A stretch of DNA of 64,000 nt from Legionella busanensis. GTDB taxonomy: Bacteria; Pseudomonadota; Gammaproteobacteria; Legionellales; Legionellaceae. The notes under the pieces were generated by a model. That model saw only the letters and a program-made list of their open reading frames with translations, was not told the DNA's origin and made no database searches. Numbering within the stretch: the stretch's first letter is position 1; each line of letters starts with the position of its first letter. The position numbers and the translations under genes were made by a program. Positions 1 through 9,550 of this stretch are shown here, one piece after another. The stretch covers positions 2,759,001-2,823,000 of the forward strand of contig NZ_UGOD01000001.1 of NCBI RefSeq assembly GCF_900461525.1. The letters are read 5' to 3'.

Positions 1-132
1 ATCTCTTTGATACCTTAATCAATTAATGTGGTTTAAATAAATATCAGGATATTTATCGCTAACTATACCTTCTCTATTTATGCAAACAAAGTTTGACAGC
101 GTCTTGTGATTATCTAAAGTTTAATTCTTTCC

Positions 133-1146
133 TTATGGCGCAATTTTTTTAAATTGTGCAAGCGTACAATAATCGTTTTCACAGCCTGGAACGCTAACTA
201 ATTTATCATTGTAACTAACTCTTACATAATACTTATCTTTATTCTGAAAAAGAGAAAAATTAAGATTAGCAGCATAAGGTGGAATATCATTTAAGGGAAC
301 ACCTAAGGTAGTCATAACACTCATAATTGAGCTATCGTGAGCAGAATACAAAACGTATTTTAGGGGCGATTTAGTTTGAATAGTTTGATAAAAATAATTG
401 TTAGCTGTTTTAATAAATTCATGCCCAGTCGGATAAGTGACTTCTTTTAATTTAAAATAATTAATGAGTGCCCATTTTGATAATGAGATAATTTCTTTAG
501 CATCTGTATTATTTATTCCTGGAGGTAGAGGAATATGGTGTAGCTGTCGAATATAAAGATTATCCCCTAACGACGCTAGTTGTTTAAAATTATTAAGTTT
601 AATCCCCGTTTGTTTACTCCAATTGGTCAGCTTATCTTTAATCTTATAAGTTTTTAATATCCAACTTTTTTGTGTTATATAAAAAAGCTTTCCTAAAGAA
701 AAAATATTTTTGCTTGGTTTTACCATAAGCAAGTTATCTTGACTTGCCGGAATAATTTCAGGTGTTATCTTTTGGTTTAATAAAGTTCTTTTATTAGACG
801 GATATAATCCAAAAAGGCATGAGTCAGCACTCATTATTGCCCGTTTAATATGGGTAGAGCGAATATAAATACTAGCTGGATTATACTGATCTGGTAGCAG
901 ATGTAATTGGTCTACATATTTTTGGCGTAATTTTTTACCTAATTGAATTTCTTGATTTATTCCTGTTTTAGTTAATTCTCCTAACCCTTCTTGCCATTGG
1001 TGAGGATAATTTGGGATTTCAGTAATAGGCGTTCGATCACCATGACGAATTAAATCTATTGAAAATAGGATCTTTTCCTCTGAAAAAGCATAGGTGCAAG
1101 GTAAGGTTAAATAAATTAGTAAGATAGATAAAATTTTATTTTTCAT
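133..1146 (-). CDS. Secreted histidine acid phosphatase
   Basis: This is a 337-residue enzyme of the histidine acid phosphatase family, which hydrolyses phosphomonoesters through a phosphohistidine intermediate. The RHGDRTP motif is at residues 34-40, and the catalytic His-Asp pair is in YSAHDSS near residue 270. The first 20 residues (ending PCTYA) form a signal peptide, so the mature enzyme acts in the periplasm or is exported by type II secretion. The length fits the family. In Legionella the major acid phosphatase Map belongs here; I infer orthology or close paralogy but cannot prove it. No strong Shine-Dalgarno is seen upstream of the ATG. It is transcribed alone, away from its right-hand neighbour. 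Confidence 0.9.
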   Translation of the reverse strand: MKNKILSILLIYLTLPCTYAFSEEKILFSIDLIRHGDRTPITEIPNYPHQWQEGLGELTKTGINQEIQLGKKLRQKYVDQLHLLPDQYNPASIYIRSTHIKRAIMSADSCLFGLYPSNKRTLLNQKITPEIIPASQDNLLMVKPSKNIFSLGKLFYITQKSWILKTYKIKDKLTNWSKQTGIKLNNFKQLASLGDNLYIRQLHHIPLPPGINNTDAKEIISLSKWALINYFKLKEVTYPTGHEFIKTANNYFYQTIQTKSPLKYVLYSAHDSSIMSVMTTLGVPLNDIPPYAANLNFSLFQNKDKYYVRVSYNDKLVSVPGCENDYCTLAQFKKIAP

Positions 1147-1329
1147 TAAGAGTCTACTTTAAAAAACAATCTAAATTATAAATGAAAGTTTTGACCAAAT
1201 TTAAAACTTTATGTCTTTATAACATATAATAAAGCACTATATTTTATCATATATGAAAATAAAAATACGCAATTAAATTAAAACTATTCTCGAATGAACT
1301 AGAAAAATTCGGTATCATCTTTAAACTAG

Positions 1330-1385
1330 CATAGGTCGTGCCCCTGGCCTGACGATAGAAAGTTGGGCCAAAGCCCAATCTACAC
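1330..1385. repeat. Interspersed palindromic repeat, copy 1 (degenerate)
   Basis: The segment starts ATAGGTCGTGCCCC and ends GCCCAATCTAC, giving imperfect inverted arms around a short AT-richer centre. It resembles the element at 5163-5226, sharing an AAAGT(T/C)G(G/A)GCCAA block and a terminal CCAA(T/C)CTAC. It sits in the 311-bp gap between the phosphatase and the small membrane protein, and nothing else is evident in that gap. The short GC-rich palindrome in AT-rich DNA suggests a REP/MITE-type repeat. Confidence 0.55.
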
Positions 1386-1457
1386 TTGCTGCGTTTGCTA
1401 ATTTAAACAGTAACTTATTTACCTCCTTTACCTATTTTATTTAATAAGACATAAGAC

Positions 1458-1721
1458 ATGTATAAATTCCTTGATTTTTTTAAAGACAAACATAACCGAA
1501 TTGTATTATTTCAGTTCCCTAATTGGCCGCTGATCTTTTGGTTTATATTCGCGCTATTGGATTTCCTTTGGAGTAGTAATCAACCAAGAATTCATTATTT
1601 TTTACATATGCTAAGTTTTGGTTTTATCTTTACATGGGCATGGCTAGAGATAACAAGTGGTGTGAATTATTTTCGCCGCACACTTGGTTTGTTAGTGTTG
1701 ATTATCGCAGTTTGCTTTTAA
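1458..1721 (+). CDS. Small integral membrane protein, unknown function
   Basis: This 87-residue protein begins with a short charged stretch (MYKFLDFFKDKHNR). Three hydrophobic segments follow, at about residues 24-41, 45-65 and 72-87, so it is probably a three-helix inner-membrane protein. I do not recognise a family. The ATG lies shortly after the palindromic repeat, and a short hairpin follows the stop. The aromatic, tryptophan-rich helices and high hydrophobicity favour a real gene over a chance frame. Confidence 0.65.
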   Translation: MYKFLDFFKDKHNRIVLFQFPNWPLIFWFIFALLDFLWSSNQPRIHYFLHMLSFGFIFTWAWLEITSGVNYFRRTLGLLVLIIAVCF

Positions 1722-1752
1722 TTTTATGCTAAGAGAAATTTCCTTATATAAC

Positions 1753-1776
1753 TTAAGCCCAGCTACGCTGGCTTTA
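1753..1776. terminator. Possible bidirectional terminator hairpin
   Basis: AAGCCCAGC and GCTGGCTT pair around a TAC loop with one bulged base. The hairpin lies between the stops of the small membrane protein and the convergent long gene to its right. There is no long T-run on either side, so it is weak as an intrinsic terminator. Confidence 0.35.
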
Positions 1777-1835
1777 AGAAAAGGAAAATAAGGAAAGCAA
1801 AACTAACAACGATCACTGCAATCTTCGGATTGAAT

Positions 1836-4800
1836 TTAACCGCTATGATAACCTTGCATTTTTATTTCTGTTTGCTCAGGTTTATATCTTTCGCTTAAAG
1901 CCTTTTTATATGAATCAGTGAAATTTTGTTTTACATCCTTATTCAATTGAACAAGTTCTTGGCGTAACTCTGGTGAAATATTTTTTAAAAGAAGCGTGGA
2001 AATGAGAGAATGAATAGATTGCAATTTATCATGATCAGTTAATTCAGATTCCATAATACTTATGAATTGCTTACTAAATTGGCGTAAAGCTAAATCCAAA
2101 TTAAGGCGCATCTTTTGTGTTTGATTATCAGAGAATCCCATATAAATATGTACTCTTTTGTCATATTCTCTTTCCAGAGCCAGGTCCAGACTTGCATTTA
2201 TCCTTACAAAAATATCAGTAGATTCTTTTTGAATCTCAAGCTTTTTTTTCAATTCATCTAGTTTATCGTAAGCATTATCATGAAAGTTTAAATAATAAGA
2301 ATTACTCCTTTCATTACCTTTACTGAGATAAACAGACGCATTGTAGAGAGAAAGATGGCCTATGGGATAATCCGCAAGTAATGATGCCAATTCAATAAAA
2401 GCAAATGCCGATTTTTTTGATGCTGCTTGAACAAACAAATTAAATGCTGATTCTACATCACCTTGTTGTAAAAGATGCTTGCCTAATTCCAACATGGCAG
2501 GAATATATTCCAAGTTAACTGCCATTTGCATATTCTCTAAATAGGTTTTTTCGTCATACTTCGCAAGTTTATTGACCATACCCGTTACAAAGTGGCGCAC
2601 GCCTTTGTCATAAAAATTACCTGAATAGGTATCCATTTCTTTTTTGGATGTCTCAATCATTTCAGGGGTAATTTTAAAAAAAGAGTTAGCAAATTTTTCA
2701 GGAGCATACATTACACTTGCTTCAAGCATATCTAAATAAATAGCCCCGCTCTCTTGATAAAATTCTTGGAAATACTTATTTTTAGCCTCGGAACTTTCAC
2801 ATATTGCATGAAACTTATCTAATAACTCTTTTCGTCGTTGTTCACAATTTAACTTTTCATTCTCGCTCATCTTGCCGTTTTTAAGAGCATTGTCATATGC
2901 CCACATATAACATAATAACACCAGTTCAGGATTGGTTCTGGCCATACCTGGATGAATTAGAGACTCAAAAACAGTAGATTTTTTTGCATTAAAGGGAAAA
3001 CTATCATAAAATTCATATAAAAAATTATCTTCATAGGAATAGGGGCTAACATGAATGCTTCCTGAGATATCTATTAGAGAAGCATAGTCATTTCTGTTTA
3101 TATCTAACTTGGCTATTTCAAAAAAAGATTCATCAATTATTTTTGTCAATAACTCATCATTTTCATCTAATAGCTTTATAGCTATATCTATATTGGCTCC
3201 ATGCTCGATAAGCAGTTGGATAATTTCTGGTTGATTAGTTTTAAGAGCAAGCGCCAGCGGGGACAGTTCACTAACAAAACTATCTGGATTAGCGCCGTAA
3301 TCAAGTAATATTTTAACTAGATTTGAATTCCTATTTCCAATAGCAATGGTGAGTGGATTATGTGACCCCATTTTTTTATTTGGGTTTGCTCCTTTAAATA
3401 AAAATTCTTCTACGATGTCTACTTTATTATGTTGAATAGCCAGTTCAAATGGCGTACTTCCGGCGGAATTTAACCTGTTGTAGTTTGCACCAGAATTTAA
3501 TAAAGACTGAACTACTTGTAAGTCTCTATTTATAACAGCATCGGATAACTTATCACTTAACTCTCTCTCTTTTTCATCGAATAAATTTTGTTTTTGCTTC
3601 GCTTTATCTTTTTTTATATACATCCCTCTTAAAAATTTTTTAACAGATTCTCTGTGTAAATTGTATGCTCGTATCAAAGGCTTGAAACGCTCTTTGGGCT
3701 CTGTTATGTGATCTACATTCGTGATACAGGGTGCAAGTTTAATTGATTGATGTAGTGCTAAAGTAGATGAAGCACCATACACATAAACAGAAGACATAGA
3801 GCAATCACCTACCGTCACCACGTGACTTCCACCTGGTAACCTTCTGACGGGACTATCGACATAATCCATTGTCATTGAAAATGTCGTGGCGTTTAACCTA
3901 TTTTTAGCACTTTCCCCTTTGGGATCGAATTCAAAATATTTCTGGGGAATTTTGTATTTAATAGCCGCAAGCTGTTTTGCCCATTTTATTATTTTTTGAC
4001 GCTTAGTTAATTCATTATCAATATTATAGATTGACTCTGGAATTTCACTGGCTACAAAAAATCGAGGAATTTTATCGACATCGTCTGATTCATATAAATC
4101 ACTATTCGAATCAACAACTGAATCAGGAATCAAGCGAGTATTGCCAAATTCCCACCCCATCTCACCTAAATGTTTAATTGAATCGACAGTGATTGTTTCA
4201 AGTGAAAACTGTTTATCTTCAAAAAAATCACCATAGGTTGCATACTTGCCATTCTCAATGTCTTTTAAATCTTTTAATTTTAGTCTAACTGCGCAATGAA
4301 ATGGGGAAGGTTGAATTGCAAATAGATTATATGTAAAAGGCTTAATCGTGCTTTCCTTATTTTCATTATACGTTTGGATTGCTGCATTAACGAGCTTGGT
4401 TGTTTCCCGTTGACTACCCTCACAAATGACTAAGGTATCAAATTGAATAAAAGGATCTTCGGCTTTTTGACTAAATTCTTTTGGGCTCTCTAAATTGAAC
4501 GTAACGGGTTTTATATCAACTTTTTGATTATATTCTGTTGTGTGTACAATATTTTTTTGAATATCAATTTCATCAATTTTAGTATTAGGCCGCCATACTA
4601 TTTTAATATTATCCGGTAACTGTAATTGGGTAAGCTGTTCTAAAAAAGCCGCTTGTAAATCTTTAATCGAAAAATTTTTATATACATGCTGGCTAAGAAT
4701 TTCTGGTTGCCTCGCCAGCTTATCAATAAATCTTTTTCTTTTGGAACTTTGATCTAGTTTATTTTCAGGATCAAATACTTGCCTACAAAAATCGTCCCAT

Positions 4801-5012
4801 CTTACATCGCTATCCAAACCAGATGCTTTATCTGCTGCAAAAACGATTAATTTTTGTCTACGAGTCAAATATTCTTTTTCTAAACCGCGGACATCAATGA
4901 TGTCAATATAAAATTCTTTGTGAGGATTTTTTTTAGCTTCTTCTACTAAATTGATTAACGTTGTAAGTCCCGCGGGGCCACTACCAACAATGCAGACTCT
5001 CTCTAAAGCCAT
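1836..5012 (-). CDS. FAD-binding/ankyrin-repeat/Sel1-like multidomain protein, probable Dot/Icm effector
   Basis: This 1058-residue protein has three visible parts. Residues 1 to about 470 look like a flavin monooxygenase-type domain: a GSGPAGL dinucleotide-binding motif is at residues 10-16, and a second FAD contact of the VTVGDCSMSSVYVYGA type lies near residue 400. Residues about 485-640 hold four to five ankyrin repeats, recognisable by LLNSGANYN, LLDYGANPD and LLIEHGANID. Near residues 830-890 a helical pair (MLELGKHLLQQGDVESAFNL) resembles Sel1/TPR repeats. There is no signal peptide. Ankyrin and Sel1 repeats are typical of Legionella effectors; secretion is an inference. I know no characterised protein with this exact order, and the substrate of the oxidoreductase part cannot be read. 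Confidence 0.75.
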   Translation of the reverse strand: MALERVCIVGSGPAGLTTLINLVEEAKKNPHKEFYIDIIDVRGLEKEYLTRRQKLIVFAADKASGLDSDVRWDDFCRQVFDPENKLDQSSKRKRFIDKLARQPEILSQHVYKNFSIKDLQAAFLEQLTQLQLPDNIKIVWRPNTKIDEIDIQKNIVHTTEYNQKVDIKPVTFNLESPKEFSQKAEDPFIQFDTLVICEGSQRETTKLVNAAIQTYNENKESTIKPFTYNLFAIQPSPFHCAVRLKLKDLKDIENGKYATYGDFFEDKQFSLETITVDSIKHLGEMGWEFGNTRLIPDSVVDSNSDLYESDDVDKIPRFFVASEIPESIYNIDNELTKRQKIIKWAKQLAAIKYKIPQKYFEFDPKGESAKNRLNATTFSMTMDYVDSPVRRLPGGSHVVTVGDCSMSSVYVYGASSTLALHQSIKLAPCITNVDHITEPKERFKPLIRAYNLHRESVKKFLRGMYIKKDKAKQKQNLFDEKERELSDKLSDAVINRDLQVVQSLLNSGANYNRLNSAGSTPFELAIQHNKVDIVEEFLFKGANPNKKMGSHNPLTIAIGNRNSNLVKILLDYGANPDSFVSELSPLALALKTNQPEIIQLLIEHGANIDIAIKLLDENDELLTKIIDESFFEIAKLDINRNDYASLIDISGSIHVSPYSYEDNFLYEFYDSFPFNAKKSTVFESLIHPGMARTNPELVLLCYMWAYDNALKNGKMSENEKLNCEQRRKELLDKFHAICESSEAKNKYFQEFYQESGAIYLDMLEASVMYAPEKFANSFFKITPEMIETSKKEMDTYSGNFYDKGVRHFVTGMVNKLAKYDEKTYLENMQMAVNLEYIPAMLELGKHLLQQGDVESAFNLFVQAASKKSAFAFIELASLLADYPIGHLSLYNASVYLSKGNERSNSYYLNFHDNAYDKLDELKKKLEIQKESTDIFVRINASLDLALEREYDKRVHIYMGFSDNQTQKMRLNLDLALRQFSKQFISIMESELTDHDKLQSIHSLISTLLLKNISPELRQELVQLNKDVKQNFTDSYKKALSERYKPEQTEIKMQGYHSG

Positions 5013-5162
5013 ACACTAATCACTCTTACAATATTATATATTGAGTATAATGTATGTTAGCTATTTTATTATTTTGGTTCTAAATTATTGATCATCTGAC
5101 AAGCAGCATAATTGATTTTATTAAGTAATTTCTTCATGTGTAGACCAGGAAAACCTAACAGC

Positions 5163-5226
5163 GTAGGTTAGACCTCCGGCCCAACGTTTCAGTATTAGAA
5201 AGAAAGTCGAGCCAAGGCCCAACCTA
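5163..5226. repeat. Interspersed palindromic repeat, copy 2
   Basis: The left arm begins GTAGGTTAGACC and the right arm ends GGCCCAACCTAC. The outer 7 bp are perfectly inverted and the pairing continues imperfectly inward. The centre is TTTCAGTATTAGAAAG. It is related to the degenerate copy at 1330-1385. It lies in the 339-bp gap upstream of the elongation factor gene, about 70 bp before that gene's likely -10 box. Confidence 0.65.
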
Positions 5227-5298
5227 CAATTCTACGGTTGCTTTAATTATTTTATTAACTTAAGGCAGAGATTTGCTGCAAACTTAAATATAATCCTG

Positions 5299-5304
5299 TA
5301 TAAT
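5299..5304 (+). promoter_or_regulatory. Candidate -10 box of the fusA2 promoter
   Basis: A consensus TATAAT lies 47 bp before the start codon. The nearest -35-like sequence (TTGCTG at 5273-5278) is 20 bp away, which is longer than ideal, so the -35 assignment is uncertain. Confidence 0.4.
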
Positions 5305-5351
5305 ATGTGACTATTTTTTTAATCTATTTTATTTAACATTATAAGAGTGCT

Positions 5352-7439
5352 ATGGCTGATTTAAACCTTTATAGAAACATCGGTATTTTCGCTCACGTAG
5401 ATGCAGGTAAAACCACCACTACTGAACGGATTCTCAAACTTACTGGTAAAATTCATAAGATGGGTGAGGTTCACGAAGGTGAATCAACAACCGACTTTAT
5501 GGAACAAGAAGCAGAACGTGGTATTACTATTCAGTCAGCAGCAGTAAGCTGTTTCTGGAAAGGTACTCGTTTCAACGTCATTGATACCCCAGGACACGTC
5601 GACTTCACCGTAGAAGTATATCGTTCACTAAAAGTACTCGATGGCGGCATCGGTGTATTTTGTGGTTCTGGCGGTGTTGAGCCCCAATCAGAAACTAACT
5701 GGCGCTATGCGAACAATTCAAAAGTTTCTCGTTTGATTTTTGTAAACAAACTCGACCGTGTTGGCGCAGACTTTTTAAGAGTTACAGAACAAATTAAAAA
5801 AATATTAGGCGCAAATCCATTAATTATGACGTTGCCCATTGGTATTGAAGATAACTTTGTCGGCGTTGTCGATTTATTAAGTCGTAAAGCTTACGTTTGG
5901 GATGAAACTGGCCAGCCTGAAAATTATGTTGTTAAAGATGTGCCAGCTGATATGGTTGATGACGTTGAAATGTACCGTAGTCAACTTATTGAAACAGCTC
6001 TTGAAATGGATGATGAGCTGCTCATGGCTTACTTAGAAGGCGAAGAACCTTCTATCGAAGACATTAAGCGTTGTATCCGCAAAGGTACACTTGAATTAGC
6101 TTTCTTCCCAACTTATTGCGGTTCAGCCTTTAAAAACAAAGGAATGCAACTACTATTAGACGCAGTGGTTGACTACTTACCTGCGCCCCATGAAGTGAAT
6201 CCACAACCTTTGACAAATGCTGAAGGTGAACCAAACGGCCAATTTGCTATTGTTTCTCCTGATGAGCCATTCCGTGCCTTAGCATTTAAGATTATGGATG
6301 ACCGTTTTGGTGCTCTGACGTTCGTACGTATCTACTCAGGTAAACTAAATAAGGGTGATACCATTCTTAATTCTTTTACTGGTAAAACTGAACGTGTCGG
6401 TCGTATGGTTGAAATGCAAGCGAACGAGCGTAATGAATTGCAAAGTGCTGAAGCAGGCGACATTATCGCTATCGTAGGTATGAAAAACGTAAGAACTGGT
6501 CATACGCTTTGTGATCCTGATCACGAATGTACACTTGAGGCGATGGTTTTCCCTGAACCAGTTATCTCTATTGCTGTTGCGCCTAAAGATAAAAGCTCAA
6601 CTGAAAAAATGGGTATCGCTATTGGTAAAATGGTTGCAGAAGATCCAACGTTTAGAGTTGAAACCGATCCAGACTCAGGTGAAACAATTCTTCGTGGTAT
6701 GGGTGAATTACATCTTGATATTAAAGTTGACATCTTAAAGCGTACTTACGATGTTGAATTAATCGTTGGTCAACCACAGGTCGCTTATCGAGAAACGATA
6801 ACTAGAGAAGTTCAAGACAGTTATACGCATAAGAAACAATCAGGTGGTTCTGGTCAGTACGGTAAAATTGACTATACGATTTCACCAGGTGAGCCAAACA
6901 GTGGATTTACTTTCACATCAACTGTTGTAGGTGGTAACGTTCCTAAAGAATTCTTCCCAGCAATCGAGAAAGGTTTTCGTTCGATGATGGATAGCGGAAC
7001 TTTGGCAGGTTTCCCTGTATTAGATGTGGCAATTAACCTCACTGACGGTGGTTACCACCCTGTTGACTCTTCGGCAATTGCCTTTGAAATAGCTGCAAAA
7101 GGTGCTTTTCGTCAATCTATACCAAAAGCTGCCCCACAATTACTTGAACCTATCATGAAGGTGGATGTTTACAGTACAGAAGAAGATGTAGGTAACGTAA
7201 TTGGGGATCTAAACCGTCGTCGCGGTATGATCTCTGCTCAAGAACCTAGTGCAGCTGGCGTTCGTATTAAAGCTGATGTCCCTCTTTCAGAAATGTTTGG
7301 TTATATTAGTACTTTACGTACACTTACCTCTGGTCGTGGTCAATTCTCAATGGAATTCTCCCATTATGCGCCATGCCCAACCAATGTAGCTGAAGCAGTC
7401 ATTGCTAAAGAGAAAGAAAAGAAAGCTGCAGCCAAGTAA
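5352..7439 (+). CDS. fusA2: Elongation factor G, second (EF-G2/fusA2-type) paralogue
   Basis: This 695-residue translational GTPase catalyses ribosomal translocation. The G1 motif AHVDAGKT, the switch region with RGITI, DTPGH and NKLD are all intact, followed by the usual domains II-V. The sequence is the variant found as an extra EF-G in Vibrio and Shewanella, with hallmarks such as [28 protein letters not shown] and a C-terminal [11 protein letters not shown]. It is not the str-operon type: rpsL, rpsG and tuf are absent here, and the gene has its own promoter region and terminator. A housekeeping fusA should therefore exist elsewhere. Its specific role (stress translocation or ribosome recycling) cannot be decided from sequence. 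Confidence 0.93.
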   Translation: MADLNLYRNIGIFAHVDAGKTTTTERILKLTGKIHKMGEVHEGESTTDFMEQEAERGITIQSAAVSCFWKGTRFNVIDTPGHVDFTVEVYRSLKVLDGGIGVFCGSGGVEPQSETNWRYANNSKVSRLIFVNKLDRVGADFLRVTEQIKKILGANPLIMTLPIGIEDNFVGVVDLLSRKAYVWDETGQPENYVVKDVPADMVDDVEMYRSQLIETALEMDDELLMAYLEGEEPSIEDIKRCIRKGTLELAFFPTYCGSAFKNKGMQLLLDAVVDYLPAPHEVNPQPLTNAEGEPNGQFAIVSPDEPFRALAFKIMDDRFGALTFVRIYSGKLNKGDTILNSFTGKTERVGRMVEMQANERNELQSAEAGDIIAIVGMKNVRTGHTLCDPDHECTLEAMVFPEPVISIAVAPKDKSSTEKMGIAIGKMVAEDPTFRVETDPDSGETILRGMGELHLDIKVDILKRTYDVELIVGQPQVAYRETITREVQDSYTHKKQSGGSGQYGKIDYTISPGEPNSGFTFTSTVVGGNVPKEFFPAIEKGFRSMMDSGTLAGFPVLDVAINLTDGGYHPVDSSAIAFEIAAKGAFRQSIPKAAPQLLEPIMKVDVYSTEEDVGNVIGDLNRRRGMISAQEPSAAGVRIKADVPLSEMFGYISTLRTLTSGRGQFSMEFSHYAPCPTNVAEAVIAKEKEKKAAAK

Positions 7440-7457
7440 ATTAATTATCAAATATTC

Positions 7458-7489
7458 AAAGCTCTGTCAGTTTGTTCTGATAGAGCTTT
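7458..7489 (+). terminator. Intrinsic terminator of fusA2
   Basis: AAAGCTCTGTCAG and CTGATAGAGCTTT form a 13-bp stem with a single G-T wobble around a 6-base loop. It is followed by TTATTTC and begins 19 bp after the fusA2 stop. Confidence 0.85.
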
Positions 7490-7529
7490 TATTTCTAATT
7501 AAATTCACTGCGCCTTATGTATTTATATT

Positions 7530-8438
7530 TTATGTAATTACCAAACTTGGCACTTTTTGTTCAATTACTCTAGCTCGTGGATAATCATTAACTTTCCAAA
7601 TGCCGCTAAAATTTTTATTATCCTTAGCACTATATATTCGATCAGGTTTTCCTGAATCACCACCATTATGCTGTTCATAAGCATGATATAAATGAAGGGT
7701 TTGAGTAAAGCCATTTTTGTCTATCATAGAAAATCTTTTAGTTTTGGTTCTATCTATACCTTTTTGTAAATCTGCAAACCGATAGCCATGGTATTCACTA
7801 CAATAGGCATCAAGAACGATAAGACCAGATTGGTCAGGTGGATTCCATAATACGATAGCATGATCATGTGCAGCATTAAGCTCACTTAAAACGCCCTTAG
7901 AATCAACTTTAGCACGTTGTACTTGTACATAGCTCTATTTAACATCGAAATCAACATGTTTTAATGCGATAGCAAATAGTAGATTAGTTGCCCGACAATC
8001 CGCAGTTTTTGCTAAGAGATATTCACTAATAGGTGCTGCCTTGTCTTCTATTGCCCAGAAAAAGGTACAATGTTGTTGACTTAATGCGTATTCCCTATTG
8101 ATCATTTCTCTAGTTGGATTGCTATAATCGCGGCCCATCACATTTTTATCCGTTGGAAATAAATTTAGCGTTTGTGATACTAGTAATTGGATTTTACTAA
8201 TAACTGTGAGGTCAGAATGATATTCTTCTCGCAGTGCTTTACATGTATCTAAAAAAATTTTCATTATTGGCGCATCACTGTCTATTCGACAAATTGGAAA
8301 TCCAGTTTGACCGATAGGAACATATTTTGTACTGCCTTCAATAATCGTATTATGAATGGGAGAAACGGCGCCCTCCCATACATTGCTTGCTTTTAAAGAT
8401 TGTTGACTATATTCAATCATTGTCTTTGGTAATGTCAT
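7530..8438 (-). pseudogene. Cysteine-hydrolase-like gene split by an in-frame amber codon
   Basis: The first 167 codons (7935-8438) end in TAG. The same frame then runs on without another stop for 135 further codons (to 7530), including the whole stretch down to an internal Met at 7727. Joined, the product would be about 303 residues. Conserved-looking catalytic elements fall on both sides of the stop: Cys148 (TADCRATN), His193 (AHDHAIVLW) and Asp210 (LIVLDAY). This Cys-His-Asp order and spacing resembles papain-fold effectors such as the YopT/AvrPphB or transglutaminase-like groups. That is inference from motif layout; I do not recognise the exact family. The truncated 167-residue product would keep only the cysteine. 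A recent nonsense mutation, a read-through gene or a base error are all possible. Confidence 0.7.
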
Positions 8439-8651
8439 ACCTTTACCTGAATTTTACTATAACCTCAATAGTCATTTAGTATATTAAATAAACATTAAGG
8501 ATATATTAAGGACAAAAATTGGGTATGATTACTTTGAACCTAAACGTCTATTTTTACTAAAAAGACGTACTGGTATTCATTGAGAAAGAAATACTAAATG
8601 ATTTAATTTAAACATGTGTAATAGGCTTAACAGGTCAAAATCATAAAAATT

Positions 8652-8876
8652 TTAACTAATTAATTGAAGAAAATAATTAAAGTGCTGATACTCACTACAA
8701 TATGATTGTAATTTTTTTTCACCGGTAGCGTTTACTAAACATTTCACATTTGGGATAAAATCGAACAAGGTAGTTATAATGAGATGGTCTGGCGTTTGTT
8801 TTTCAATCAATTGTTCAACCTGAATGTCAATTAAACGAATCAATTCTTTGTCATCATCAGAAAGTGGGATTTGCAT
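8652..8876 (-). CDS. Small hypothetical acidic protein
   Basis: This 74-residue soluble protein is mainly helical in appearance (MQIPLSDDDKELIRLIDI...), with cysteines at CLVNA and SYCSEY. No family is recognised. It has an ATG start, with only a weak purine-rich stretch (AAAGTAAAAA) upstream. It lies between the split hydrolase-like gene and the DUF423 gene, all on the same strand, with a 57-bp gap to the latter. The balanced composition suggests a real gene. Confidence 0.5.
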   Translation of the reverse strand: MQIPLSDDDKELIRLIDIQVEQLIEKQTPDHLIITTLFDFIPNVKCLVNATGEKKLQSYCSEYQHFNYFLQLIS

Positions 8877-8933
8877 GATTATTTTTACTTTACCATTTTA
8901 ATATGTTGTATGGCCAATTCTTCATAAATAAGC

Positions 8934-9335
8934 TTATGAACTAATCTTGGATATTCCCAGGGCTAGTAATAACCAGCCAATGATAAAGCAAGATCCACCG
9001 AAAGGTGTAACTATTCCAATTGATTTTACTTGGATTAAGCTTATTAAATACAAGCTCCCTGAAAAAAGCATGATACCAATAAAAAACAACCAACCTGCTA
9101 TTTGCAAAATTCTTGTATTAAATTGCCAAAGAATCATTCCAATACACAACAAAGAGAAACTATGGATAAATTGATACAAAATACCCGTTTGGAAAATTTG
9201 CATTTGGTAATCGCTAAAGTGAGTCCTCAAAGCATGAGCTGCAAAAGCACCTAAAATTGTGGCAGTCATTGCTGAAAATGTACCTAATAACATAAAACAT
9301 TTAAAAATTTTTGATTGAGAAGTAGAACGGAGCAT
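8934..9335 (-). CDS. DUF423 family inner-membrane protein (YgdD-like)
   Basis: This 133-residue protein has four hydrophobic helices and the DUF423 hallmark LGAFAAHALRT at the end of the first helix (about residues 27-37). A conserved TPFGG lies before the last helix. The length is typical. The function of the family is unknown. The ATG is preceded by AGGGA at a good distance, which supports this start. The gene is transcribed in the same direction as the small acidic protein downstream. Confidence 0.88.
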   Translation of the reverse strand: MLRSTSQSKIFKCFMLLGTFSAMTATILGAFAAHALRTHFSDYQMQIFQTGILYQFIHSFSLLCIGMILWQFNTRILQIAGWLFFIGIMLFSGSLYLISLIQVKSIGIVTPFGGSCFIIGWLLLALGISKISS

Positions 9336-9550
9336 TTATTATCCCTACATAATTTTTACTGTAAAATATCAACTGATTTATATAAAAAATAATTATATCA
9401 ATAATTTGTATATATTATTCATCTTGCATGTCATTTGGTTGATTATCTTGAAAAAATATTATTTAAATTGCTTTAAAAATCTTAATAAATTTAAAGATAT
9501 TAATGTATATTTACTGCCCAAAAAGCAATGTTGAATTGTGATTAATTTAA

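Noticed and set aside
1-132. Possible gene or RNA at the left edge
   Set aside because: Only AT-rich sequence downstream of the phosphatase stop is visible; no frame or structure can be supported.
6511-6738. Open frames on both strands within the elongation factor gene
   Set aside because: They lie entirely within well-conserved EF-G sequence and have no ribosome binding sites or recognisable content.
8947-9174. Plus-strand 75-residue frame opposite the DUF423 gene
   Set aside because: Antisense to a clear family member, without a start signal or family similarity.
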